59,003 bases of DNA from Bacteroidota bacterium. GTDB lineage: Bacteria > Bacteroidota > Bacteroidia > Chitinophagales > Chitinophagaceae. The stretch covers positions 1-59,003 of the forward strand of contig JAFDXJ010000047.1 in assembly GCA_018268015.1 (NCBI GenBank). Direction: 5' to 3'. Shown in pieces: positions 45,617 through 54,728 of the stretch. The position numbers and the translations under genes were made by a program. Below the pieces are notes generated by a model. That model searched no databases. It had not been told where the DNA came from and saw nothing but the letters and a program-made list of their open reading frames with translations. The stretch's first letter is position 1, and the number at the start of each line of letters is the position of its first letter.

Positions 45617-47050
45617 TTATTCCGGGATGAGATCTTTCTTTATCCTGTTTTTCTTGTCATAATAATAATAAACCGGAATACCCAATATTGTGAAACCTAT
45701 ACCGGCTACGGATTCCACAGGCATTTGGATAAATGTAATAATTATTAAACCAATGGAAAATAATATTAAGATAATTGGAGAAAGAGGGTATGCAATTAAT
45801 TTTCCTGTAATTTTTCCGGCTCTTTTCATCTTGATTAATCCAAGCCCTAATAAAATAAAAAATAGAAATTCTACAATGATAATCGTATTCGTAAGGATAT
45901 CAAAAGTGCCGGAAATAATCATGATGCATGTCCAAATGGCACAATAGATGATGGCATAATAAGGCGTTTTATATCGAGGATGTACATAAGAAAATTTTTG
46001 AGGAAAAAATTTTTCCTGTGCCATTCGGTAATACATCCGGGGATAAGTAATGATCGTTGAGTTTAAAGATCCAAAAGTGCTCAATGCAATTAAAATTGCT
46101 AAAAATAAGACACCACCATTCCCCATAATGACTCGTGCAACTTCTACTCCTGCAATGGCATTTTCATCCAATGTTGCAAGAGCAGGCAAGGTCATGACCT
46201 GCATGAAAGCATAATTTATCAACAGATAAATAATAATAACCATGGATATCCCACTGATAATTGACCTGGGTACATTTTTTTCCGGGTTCTTAATTTCGCC
46301 ACTCATAAAACCAATACAGTACCATCCATCATATGCCCAAAATGCACTCACCATAGCAGCAATGATGGCGCTGAATAAATTTACACTACCCACATGTACC
46401 TCAGCTACAGTGGCTGTTTGTGGTGAGCCATTATAAAAAACGCCCATCAGGATTAAAGCTAATATGCCGATAATTTTGCAGGCCGTAATGAAGTCATTAA
46501 GACGGCTACCTTTTTTTGCACTTAAAATATTAATCCATGAAAGCAACACAATTGAAATAATGGCTAATAATTTAACGCCTGATCCTGCAAATGGATAAAT
46601 AAAATGACCAATCGAAATGTCTTTCCATAAATCCATTGGATTCGGTAAGGGAATAATTGAATTTACAGATTGCGCAAAAATATAGGCAATTGCTGCATTG
46701 CCACCACATCCAATTACCAGGAATGATGCCCAGCCATATAAGAAAGAAAATAAATTTCCAAAACTCAGCCTCAGGTATTCATAAATGCCCCCGGACTCTC
46801 TTGTTAATCCGGCCATGCCGGCCATAGTGAATGCGCCAAACATGGATATGATTCCCGCTAAAAGCCACGCTAATAAGATATAGTCCTTATTCATGAGCAA
46901 AGCGCTCATGGGTGCAATTTTCTTAAATATTCCAGAACCAATCAAGGTTCCGGCAACTAATAAAATTCCTGTACTTAACCCAATGTTGCGATTTAGAGGA
47001 ATGAGCGCCTGATCTGCCTGGCAGGAATCTTTTTCCGAGTGATGTGTCAT
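45617..47050 (-). CDS. APC-family amino acid permease
   Basis: The 477-residue inner-membrane transporter has about 12 membrane segments. TM1 carries the substrate motif GTLIGSGIFK; TM6 has FWAYDGWYCIGFMSGEIKNPEK in the region that binds the substrate backbone, here split by the helix break. It resembles LAT-type/amino-acid permeases of the APC superfamily. Substrate unknown. It is 26 bases before the phosphatase reading frame's upstream region and could share its transcript. Confidence 0.9.
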   Translation of the reverse strand: MTHHSEKDSCQADQALIPLNRNIGLSTGILLVAGTLIGSGIFKKIAPMSALLMNKDYILLAWLLAGIISMFGAFTMAGMAGLTRESGGIYEYLRLSFGNLFSFLYGWASFLVIGCGGNAAIAYIFAQSVNSIIPLPNPMDLWKDISIGHFIYPFAGSGVKLLAIISIVLLSWINILSAKKGSRLNDFITACKIIGILALILMGVFYNGSPQTATVAEVHVGSVNLFSAIIAAMVSAFWAYDGWYCIGFMSGEIKNPEKNVPRSIISGISMVIIIYLLINYAFMQVMTLPALATLDENAIAGVEVARVIMGNGGVLFLAILIALSTFGSLNSTIITYPRMYYRMAQEKFFPQKFSYVHPRYKTPYYAIIYCAIWTCIMIISGTFDILTNTIIIVEFLFFILLGLGLIKMKRAGKITGKLIAYPLSPIILILFSIGLIIITFIQMPVESVAGIGFTILGIPVYYYYDKKNRIKKDLIPE

Positions 47051-47249
47051 TTGTTTTGGTTTTATGAAAGCAGGATTTTATACTTTAAAAACAAAATTTC
47101 TTCTGAATCTAATTCTATGAAAATTCAATCAGTGTTCAATAGGTATAAAATTGCTCAAAATAAATGACAAACTATACTTCTTACTCCCTAAAATTTATCT
47201 TGTTAGAAAGAATAAATGAGAAGCATGGGATTTCAATGAAAAAAGAGAG

Positions 47250-47323
<74 letters not shown>

Positions 47324-47335
47324 TTTCAAAGAAGG

Positions 47336-47366
47336 CAAAAATAAGGGTATCCATTTTTCAATTCAA
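47336..47366 (-). promoter_or_regulatory. tRNA-Ala promoter
   Basis: On the minus strand TTG (47366-47364) and TATTTTTG (47343-47336) are 20 bases apart, an exact consensus match, with the tRNA starting 12 bases downstream. Confidence 0.55.
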
Positions 47367-47517
47367 AAAAAATAAAACTTCTTTTATCTCAATCAAATCT
47401 TTTAAGAAACATGCAAACTAAAAGTAAATTTTCCCAAATCTGGTAAAATAATTCCCATTTTCAAAGAAGTCGTTTTTTTCATTCAGTCATCTTTGCGGCC
47501 TAATTCTGGATTTACTC

Positions 47518-48765
47518 ATGAAAAAGGTATTATTAAACGCAATCGTGACCGTACTTGTGTCTTTTTTTTCAATCAACTCTCTGCAAGCTCAGGTACTAAC
47601 ACATGAAGATTCTTTGGCAAATGGCTTAATCAGCAGAGATAATGCGACGATCATATCCGGTTATGGCGAAGCGCGTTATACTTATGATACCAAACGAAAA
47701 AATGCAGAAGCCAATTTAGAACGTGTCGTTTTATTTGTTGGGCATAAATTCAATAATAAAATATCTCTTTTTACAGAACTCGAACTCGAAGATGCCTTGG
47801 TAATCGGGAGTGGAGATGAAGGCATGAAAGGAAAAGGAGAAGTAGCCATGGAACAGGCTTTTCTCAAATTCTCTTTAAGAAATCCGGCAAATTATTTTGT
47901 TGCAGGATTATTTATCCCACGTTTAGGTTTTATCAATGAAAATCATTTACCGGCAACTTTTAATGGCGTGGACAGGCCATTTGTAGAAGAGTTAGTCATT
48001 CCATCCACCTGGCGCGAAATAGGTGTGGGTTATTTCGGCACTGTGAAAAAAGTACCGGGCCTCAATTATAGTATTGCCCTTACGAATGGACTCAATTCCC
48101 AGGGATTTCAAAATGGAAGCGGCATTCGTGATGGCCGTCAGCTCGGTTCAAAAACACAGGGAACCAGCCTTGGATTATCAGGCTCCCTGCTTTATTATAT
48201 AGGAAATTTTCGATTACAGGCTTCAGGATATATTGGTGGTACGACTGCTTTGGAAAAAAGAGTAGCAGACAGCCTTTTACTCAATTCCGGGCCCTTTGGT
48301 AATCCTGCTGAAATGTATGAAGTAAATGGCCAATACACCCATAATGGCTGGAATATGAGAGCCCTTTTTTCTTATGTAAATATCCCCCAGGCTTCAGCTA
48401 TCAATAGAGCCTTTGCCCATAACATTCCCAATTCTTTATATGGCGGTTATGCAGAATTGGGTTACAATTTATTGTTTCATAAATATCAAAATGAAAAGGA
48501 ACTCATTGCTTTTGGACGAGTTGAATATATGGACCTGAGCGCCACATTACCAGTGAATGGTATTCAAAATGATGCGAATAAACAAACATATATCGTTGCC
48601 GGGCTCACTTATAAACCGATAAAGGGGGTTGCTTTAAAAGCGGATTATGTACAACGAATGACCGGTGCCTTAAATCCTGCATTAATTATTACACCATTTC
48701 CCCAGCAAGTGCCCTATTTTAAAAATAATGGATTTATCAATTTAGGAATTGCGTATAATTTTTAA
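47518..48765 (+). CDS. Outer-membrane porin of the iron/redox operon
   Basis: The 415-residue protein has a signal peptide (MKKVLLNAIVTVLVSFFSINS to LQAQ) and alternating strand-turn patterns through its length, ending LGIAYNF with a C-terminal Phe typical of outer-membrane barrels. It resembles phosphate-selective porin-like (OprP/O) proteins. It is first of four genes with 2-, 10- and 15-base gaps, encoding only envelope proteins; that arrangement suggests it lets a small substrate such as an iron chelate through the outer membrane. That role is inference. Confidence 0.85.
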   Translation: MKKVLLNAIVTVLVSFFSINSLQAQVLTHEDSLANGLISRDNATIISGYGEARYTYDTKRKNAEANLERVVLFVGHKFNNKISLFTELELEDALVIGSGDEGMKGKGEVAMEQAFLKFSLRNPANYFVAGLFIPRLGFINENHLPATFNGVDRPFVEELVIPSTWREIGVGYFGTVKKVPGLNYSIALTNGLNSQGFQNGSGIRDGRQLGSKTQGTSLGLSGSLLYYIGNFRLQASGYIGGTTALEKRVADSLLLNSGPFGNPAEMYEVNGQYTHNGWNMRALFSYVNIPQASAINRAFAHNIPNSLYGGYAELGYNLLFHKYQNEKELIAFGRVEYMDLSATLPVNGIQNDANKQTYIVAGLTYKPIKGVALKADYVQRMTGALNPALIITPFPQQVPYFKNNGFINLGIAYNF

Positions 48766-48767
48766 AA

Positions 48768-49190
48768 ATGAATCGAAGAAACTTCATACAAAAAAGTTGT
48801 GCTACCTGTATTGGCCTTACCGGAATGGGCTTTCTCTTACAAAGCTGTTCTACAAGTCTGCCCGTATTCACAGCCCAGGTAAATAAAAAAATAATGACTA
48901 TTCCTGTTTCGAAATTCCAGGAATTGAAAACAAATTTATTACTCCTTCGCAATAACAGCCTGGAATATGATATACTATTAGTCAAAAATAATGATGGCTA
49001 TAAAGCATTATCCATGGAGTGTACTCACCAGTCTGCATCTCTAACACCAACAACGACTAAAATTATTTGTAGCGCACATGGAAGCCAATTTGATTTAAAT
49101 GGAAATGTAATCAAAGAGCCTGCTTTAACGCCACTACATCAATATAAAACAGTTATTCAAAATCAATCAATAACAATTTTTTTAAGTTAA
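48768..49190 (+). CDS. Rieske [2Fe-2S] lipoprotein with Tat-like signal
   Basis: The 140-residue protein begins MNRRNFIQKS, a twin-arginine-like signal, followed by a hydrophobic stretch and lipobox-type LLQSC (Cys27). The Rieske ligands are C85-T-H87 and C101-SA-H104 (ECTHQ and CSAHGSQFD). The C-terminal strands complete the fold. It should hold a [2Fe-2S] cluster outside the inner membrane and pass electrons. It is between the porin and the imelysin gene. Confidence 0.9.
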   Translation: MNRRNFIQKSCATCIGLTGMGFLLQSCSTSLPVFTAQVNKKIMTIPVSKFQELKTNLLLLRNNSLEYDILLVKNNDGYKALSMECTHQSASLTPTTTKIICSAHGSQFDLNGNVIKEPALTPLHQYKTVIQNQSITIFLS

Positions 49191-49200
49191 TCAATTCATT

Positions 49201-50265
49201 ATGTTTAAAAAAGTCAACTTACAATCAGTACCCTTTTTTTTATTCTTTATCCTGGCCTTCAGTGCATGTAATAAAGCGGATTTACCACCTGATGATACGA
49301 CGCATTTAAGAGAGGATATTTTAAATAATTCAGCCAACAACGTATGCCTGGCCAGTTACCAGGATTTATATAGTAAAACGCAACAATTATTAACAGCCGT
49401 GAATACGCTGAATACAACAACCACAGATGTCAATTTGGATGCTGCCCGCCAACTTTGGAAAGATACCAGAACCACCTGGGAACAATCGGAAGCATGGCTT
49501 TTTGGACCCGTAAGCTCCGATAACATTGATCCGCGTATTGATACCTGGCCGGTTGATTTCAATGCATTAGACAGTATTTTATCTACCTCAAATATCTTAA
49601 ATGAAGATTATGTAAATGGATTGGATGATGCCTTAAAAGGCTTTCATCCCATTGAATATTTGTTATGGGGTCAGGACGGAAATAAAACAGCAAACGCTTT
49701 TACCGATAGAGAAAAAGAATATTTACTGGCTTTAGCCACTAATATAAATACGTTGGCACAAGAAGTAGAAAACAGTTGGGGAAGCGGGTATGTAAATCAA
49801 TTAGCTCTTGCCGGAAATGGTTCTACTGAATATGCCACCAAGGTAGATGCTTTCTCAGAAATAGCTGATGCCATGGCAGGCATTTGCGAAGAAGTAGCAA
49901 ATGGTAAAATTAAAGATCCTTATGACCAGCAAAACCCTTCTCTGGAAGAAAGCCCATTTGCAAAAAATTCAATCGCTGATTTTACAAATAATATTCAAGG
50001 TGTGTTGATGATGTACCAGGGAAATTTTAAAGTAGATGGCAAGGGATTGGAAGATCTTGTTCGCACATACAATCTCGGTTTGGATAATGAAATCAAAACT
50101 GCTCATGCTGCAGCTATTGCCTCTTTAAATGCTATTACTGTTCCATTTGGCGAAGCTATACTGACACAACAAACACAGGTTCAAAATGCCATGACAAAAA
50201 TTAATACGCTGAAAGATATCATAGAAAATAAATTACTTCCTTTTGTCAAACAATATGGTGAATAA
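49201..50265 (+). CDS. Imelysin-family lipoprotein (ICMP/IrpA-like)
   Basis: The 354-residue lipoprotein has a signal with lipobox LAFSAC (Cys23). The GxHxxE motif that defines the imelysin/IrpA/EfeO family is at 147-152 (GFHPIE). Family members are periplasmic helical proteins linked to iron uptake in cyanobacteria and Proteobacteria. A four-helix fold matches the helical composition. It precedes the di-haem oxidoreductase, the usual partner in other phyla. Confidence 0.93.
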   Translation: MFKKVNLQSVPFFLFFILAFSACNKADLPPDDTTHLREDILNNSANNVCLASYQDLYSKTQQLLTAVNTLNTTTTDVNLDAARQLWKDTRTTWEQSEAWLFGPVSSDNIDPRIDTWPVDFNALDSILSTSNILNEDYVNGLDDALKGFHPIEYLLWGQDGNKTANAFTDREKEYLLALATNINTLAQEVENSWGSGYVNQLALAGNGSTEYATKVDAFSEIADAMAGICEEVANGKIKDPYDQQNPSLEESPFAKNSIADFTNNIQGVLMMYQGNFKVDGKGLEDLVRTYNLGLDNEIKTAHAAAIASLNAITVPFGEAILTQQTQVQNAMTKINTLKDIIENKLLPFVKQYGE

Positions 50266-50280
50266 CCTTTAGTGAATGAA

Positions 50281-51675
50281 ATGCATATTCCAAAAACTTA
50301 TAAAATAACAATTGCCCTTACTGTATGTGTTGCAATCCTGGTAATATCCTGTACCAAATTTGATATAGGTGTATCTACTGATAACCCGGATACAGAGTGG
50401 CAGAGCGGTGGCATACAAACTGTTTTTGATGCCGGCAGTGGAGCATACGGTCACCCCTTCCCACTGCTCCCGGGAAATTTAGAAAGGGTGCATGAGATTG
50501 GAGATTTACAATTTGAACAAACTTTCGTTTCCGCTCCTGCTCCCTTGAATTCCGGTCTTGGTCCAATATTTAATAATGTTTCCTGCGCATCCTGCCATAT
50601 TGCTGATGGCCGTGGAAAAGTGCCGGGAATCGGCGAATCCGTTTCTTCCATATTATTCAGAGTGAGTTTGCCAGGAATGGATATTCATGGAGGACCATTG
50701 CCTGTTCCGGGATTTGGAGACCAAATTCAAAACCGTGGTATCTTAGGCGTACCCAAAGAAGCCGATGTTACAATTAATTTTACGGAACAAACATTTCATT
50801 TTGATGATAATACCACTTATTCATTACGAACACCGGTTTATAATGTCATCAATGCATATCTACCTTTCCCAACAAATGCATTTCTATCTCCCCGAGTGGC
50901 TCCGCCTGTTTTTGGCCTGGGTTTATTAGAAGCCATTAGCGATGCCGATATTCTTTCTCATGCCGATGAAAATGATTTGAATGGAGATGGCATCAGTGGT
51001 AAACCAAATTATGTATGGAATGAAATGACTAAATCAAGCACCCTGGGGCGTTTTGGATGGAAAGCCAATCAGCCAAGTATCCTGCAACAGGTAGCTGCTG
51101 CATATAATGGAGATATGGGAGTTACCAATTTTCTCTTTCCCTTTGAAAGTTCTTTCAATCAGTCTCAATATGATCATCTGGATGATGATTATGAAATAGC
51201 AGACAGTTTACTGTATAGTGTAGAATTTTATATAAAAACTTTAGCTGTTCCGGGAAGAAGAAATGCAACAGACCCGACCGTATTACAGGGAAAACAAATT
51301 TTTACCAATGTCGGTTGTGCCAAATGTCATATCCCCGATTTTCATACTAAGGTGGATGTTACATTTCCTCAAATCAGCAATCAATTTATTCATCCTTATA
51401 CCGATTTATTACTTCATGATATGGGTGATGGCCTGGCTGATAACCGCCCGGATTTTGGTGCAAATGGCCGTGAATGGAGAACCCCGCCTTTATGGGGCAT
51501 TGGACTGACCCAAAAAGTAAATGGCCATACCAATTTCATGCATGACGGCAGAGCAAGAAACCTGATGGAAGCGGTCATGTGGCATGGTGGAGAAGCAGAG
51601 AAAGCAAAAAATAATGTATCCGCATTAAGTTCCACAGAGCGGAATGCACTGATAAAATTCCTGGAGTCTTTATAA
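50281..51675 (+). CDS. Di-haem oxidoreductase (DUF1111) lipoprotein
   Basis: The 464-residue protein has a lipoprotein signal (VCVAILVISC, Cys24) and two c-type haem motifs, CASCH (102-106) and CAKCH (about 345-349). The region NFMHDGRARNLMEAVMWHGGEAE is the conserved end of the DHOR (thiol oxidoreductase, DUF1111) family and contains a possible distal haem ligand. It should carry out a one-electron reaction outside the inner membrane. ATG 50281 is used; a GTG three codons upstream is possible. It ends the operon. Confidence 0.93.
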   Translation: MHIPKTYKITIALTVCVAILVISCTKFDIGVSTDNPDTEWQSGGIQTVFDAGSGAYGHPFPLLPGNLERVHEIGDLQFEQTFVSAPAPLNSGLGPIFNNVSCASCHIADGRGKVPGIGESVSSILFRVSLPGMDIHGGPLPVPGFGDQIQNRGILGVPKEADVTINFTEQTFHFDDNTTYSLRTPVYNVINAYLPFPTNAFLSPRVAPPVFGLGLLEAISDADILSHADENDLNGDGISGKPNYVWNEMTKSSTLGRFGWKANQPSILQQVAAAYNGDMGVTNFLFPFESSFNQSQYDHLDDDYEIADSLLYSVEFYIKTLAVPGRRNATDPTVLQGKQIFTNVGCAKCHIPDFHTKVDVTFPQISNQFIHPYTDLLLHDMGDGLADNRPDFGANGREWRTPPLWGIGLTQKVNGHTNFMHDGRARNLMEAVMWHGGEAEKAKNNVSALSSTERNALIKFLESL

Positions 51676-51928
51676 ATATTTAATCGCTCTTACAGGTTGT
51701 GCATGGGTTATTAAACGAATAATTCATATTGTTGCCTGATGACCTATTTTCTAAATGTGAGCCATCCTATTTAATATTGAGATCTTTATTTTAAGGAAAG
51801 AATCTATCAGACAAGATTCTTTTAATGATTCCTGTTTATAAAAAATGGAATAGCCTTAAATGGTCTCCCTTTTAATTGTTACGATATTTTAAAGTAAAAA
51901 ATACTTTGCTTTACTTTGCAGGCAATTC

Positions 51929-52942
51929 ATGAGAGTAAAAAAGCAAATAAAATTTGCCCTTATTGGATGCGGACGGATAGCCCATCGACATGCCGCTGTA
52001 ATGCAGTCTCATGGCATCATACAGGCTGTTTGTGATATTGACTCATTCAAAGCGGACACATTTGCAAAACAGTTTAATGCCAGGAGTTATCATGACCTGC
52101 AAGATTTACTCAAGGCGGAAAAAGAAATTGACCTGGTAGCCATTTGTACACCGAATGGATTACATGCATCTCAAAGCATATTATGTCTTCAACATCAATT
52201 GCATGTTTTATGTGAGAAGCCGATGGCCCTATCCGTACAGGATTGCAAAGCCATGATGGCTGCTGCGGATCAATTTCATAAATTATTATTCATTGTTAAA
52301 CAGAACCGGTACAACCCTCCGGTAATGGCCGTAAAAGAACTCCTCGATAATCAAATGTTGGGGAAAATTTCCGGAATACAATTGAATTGTTTTTGGCATC
52401 GAGGTGCTGATTATTATCATCAATCCTGGAAAGGCTCAAAAGCACTTGATGGAGGAATTTTATATACTCAATTTAGTCATTTTATTGATTTGTTATATTG
52501 GTTTGCAGGAGAGATCAAATCAGTAAAATCCATATCAAAAAATTTTAATCACTCCTCTCTTATAGAATTTGAAGATACCTGTGTGGCCATTGCCACATTT
52601 CAATCAGGCGCTGTTGGCACCTTACATTTTACCATTAATAGTTATGAGAAGAATATGGAAGGCTCACTCACTTTATTTGGTGATAAGGGAACGGTAAAAA
52701 TTGGTGGCCAATATTTAAATGAACTTGAATATCAACAAATCTCCGGACATAAAATCAGCGGGCTTCCTGCTGGCAATCCCCCAAATGAATACGGGAATTA
52801 TACAGGCTCCATGAGTAATCATGATAAAGTATATGAACGAGTGTGTGCCGCATTAATGCAGGAGGGAATGGTGGTAACCAATTCATTTGAAAGTATGAAA
52901 ACCATTGAAATGATAGAACAAATTTATGACGCTTCGATCTGA
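51929..52942 (+). CDS. Gfo/Idh/MocA oxidoreductase (WbpB-like), paralogue A
   Basis: The 337-residue NAD-dependent enzyme has the Rossmann motif ALIGCGRIAHRHA, TPNGLHASQ, the catalytic EKP (CEKPMAL) and a C-terminal alpha/beta domain with FSHFIDLLYWFAG. It is the same length as, and clearly homologous to, the convergent gene at 53072-54085 and to WbpB/WlbA-type UDP-N-acetylglucosaminuronate 3-dehydrogenases. Two TACTTTG boxes lie at 51902 and 51912 just upstream of the ATG. Substrate is inferred from context. Confidence 0.85.
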   Translation: MRVKKQIKFALIGCGRIAHRHAAVMQSHGIIQAVCDIDSFKADTFAKQFNARSYHDLQDLLKAEKEIDLVAICTPNGLHASQSILCLQHQLHVLCEKPMALSVQDCKAMMAAADQFHKLLFIVKQNRYNPPVMAVKELLDNQMLGKISGIQLNCFWHRGADYYHQSWKGSKALDGGILYTQFSHFIDLLYWFAGEIKSVKSISKNFNHSSLIEFEDTCVAIATFQSGAVGTLHFTINSYEKNMEGSLTLFGDKGTVKIGGQYLNELEYQQISGHKISGLPAGNPPNEYGNYTGSMSNHDKVYERVCAALMQEGMVVTNSFESMKTIEMIEQIYDASI

Positions 52943-53071
52943 AGATTATAAATAAGGTTGAGGTAAAAATAAAGTCAGGAATAAATAAGTGAAAAACTGC
53001 TTTTCAAAAAAATCTCCCCTTTGATGATTTTGAAATCCCTATCATCAGATCATCTTATGTTATAAGAAAGT

Positions 53072-54085
53072 TTATTGATTTCCCTTTTGATACATCCGTT
53101 CAATGATCTCAACCACTTTCAAACCTTCTAATGCATTAGTGGTGATCGTATTTTTACCATGCAATACATCAATTACATTTTCGATAATATAACCATGATT
53201 CGCTGCAGAGCCGGAGTATGGGCCATAATGATTTGCAGCATTGGTGGGCGGTAATACGGGCATTGTGTAATTCTTTATATGAACATACTCGAGTTTATCC
53301 ATATACTGTCCGCCGATTTTAAAACTACCATTTTCCCCAATAACCGTAATACTGCTTTCCATATTCTTATCCCAGGTGGATGTGGTAAATGTCATACATC
53401 CCATGGCGCCACCTGCCAATTCAAATTGTATGATACCACTATCTTCAAACTCGGTAAGACCTTCATGATTAAAGGATTTGAAGGATGAACGAATTTTTTC
53501 AATATCGCCCACCAACCAATATAAGATATCCACGAAATGGGAAAATTGTGTAAATAAACTTCCTCCATCCAATAATTGGGTGCCATGCCAGGTATTCCCG
53601 GTATAATAGCGTTCATCACGATTCCAGAAACAATTTACCTGCACCATAAAAATCCGGCCCAGTATATTTTCATCCAATATTTTTTTGGCCCATGCAATCG
53701 GTGGAGAATACCTGTTCTGCATCACTGCAAAAACATGCTTATGCACCTGGAATGCTTTTGATAAAATTTTCTCAGCATCCTTTTTTGTAAGAGCCAGAGG
53801 CTTTTCTATGACTACATGTTTTTTTGCTTCCAGCGATACCAATGCCTGTTCTGCATGCAATCCATTTGGTGTTGCAATGGTGATCACATCCGTTTCTATT
53901 CCGGATGATAAAAAATCCCGGAGTGAAGAAAAAAAAGGTACCTGATCATAATCTAAATTCAACGACTCCTTGTCTTTGATATCAATGATTGCCATCAATG
54001 CCGAATCATTATTCCGGTTGATCATTTCCGCATGGCGCTTTCCAATATGCCCACAGCCCAGTACCGCAAATTTTATTTTATTCAT
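53072..54085 (-). CDS. UDP-GlcNAcA 3-dehydrogenase-like (WbpB type), paralogue B
   Basis: The 337-residue Gfo/Idh/MocA protein has VLGCGHIGKRHAE, TPNGLHAEQAL, IEKPLAL and FSHFVDILYWLVGD. With the WbpD-type gene 12 bases upstream and the WbpI-type epimerase in the same operon, the likely reaction is oxidation of the C3 hydroxyl of a UDP-N-acetyl-glucuronate before transamination. It is the last gene of the five-gene minus-strand operon. Confidence 0.88.
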   Translation of the reverse strand: MNKIKFAVLGCGHIGKRHAEMINRNNDSALMAIIDIKDKESLNLDYDQVPFFSSLRDFLSSGIETDVITIATPNGLHAEQALVSLEAKKHVVIEKPLALTKKDAEKILSKAFQVHKHVFAVMQNRYSPPIAWAKKILDENILGRIFMVQVNCFWNRDERYYTGNTWHGTQLLDGGSLFTQFSHFVDILYWLVGDIEKIRSSFKSFNHEGLTEFEDSGIIQFELAGGAMGCMTFTTSTWDKNMESSITVIGENGSFKIGGQYMDKLEYVHIKNYTMPVLPPTNAANHYGPYSGSAANHGYIIENVIDVLHGKNTITTNALEGLKVVEIIERMYQKGNQ

Positions 54086-54097
54086 ACCCTTTGAAAA

Positions 54098-54679
54098 TTA
54101 TGTGATCACTTTTTTAACTACATGATCAACTAAGGAATACTTATCGCCACTTTCAGGACAAAGTGCAAATGCGGAATCATTAAAATGCAAACGATGCCCA
54201 TATTCGCTAACCCATCCTTCCTGCTTTGCCGGATTACCAAAAAATAATGCATAGTCTGGCACATCTTTCGTAACGACAGCGCCTGCACCGATAAAAGCAT
54301 AACGTCCAATCTGATGACCACATATTATGGTGGCATTGGCGCCAATTGAAGCACCTTTTAATACGCGTGTTTCCTTATATTCATTTTTCCTTTCTATAGC
54401 GCTACGGGGATTGATCACATTTGTAAATACACAGGATGGCCCGAGAAATACATCATCTTCACAGGTAACACCTGTATAAAGTGAAACATTATTTTGAACT
54501 TTCACATTATTCCCCAATGTTACGCCGGGCATAATAACCACATTCTGCCCAATATTACAATGATTGCCCACTTTGCATCCGGGCATGATGTGAGAGAAAT
54601 GCCATATCCTTGTGCCTGCGCCAATTTCAGCGCCTTCTTCTATAATTGCACTTGGATGTACAAAAAAATCTGTATTCAT
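54098..54679 (-). CDS. WbpD-type UDP-3-amino-sugar N-acetyltransferase
   Basis: The 193-residue left-handed beta-helix protein shows hexapeptide repeats (IGAGTRIWHFSHIMPG, VGNHCNIGQNVVI), the VFTNVINPRSAIERKNE loop and GASIGANATIICGH and VPDYALFFGNPAKQ. These are the motifs of WbpD/WlbB, which acetylate UDP-2-acetamido-3-amino-glucuronate with acetyl-CoA. The active protein is expected to be a trimer in the cytoplasm. Confidence 0.92.
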   Translation of the reverse strand: MNTDFFVHPSAIIEEGAEIGAGTRIWHFSHIMPGCKVGNHCNIGQNVVIMPGVTLGNNVKVQNNVSLYTGVTCEDDVFLGPSCVFTNVINPRSAIERKNEYKETRVLKGASIGANATIICGHQIGRYAFIGAGAVVTKDVPDYALFFGNPAKQEGWVSEYGHRLHFNDSAFALCPESGDKYSLVDHVVKKVIT

Positions 54680-54728
54680 TTTCCCTGCTAAAATAATTTT
54701 AAAAAGGATTATTACGGAAATAAATATT

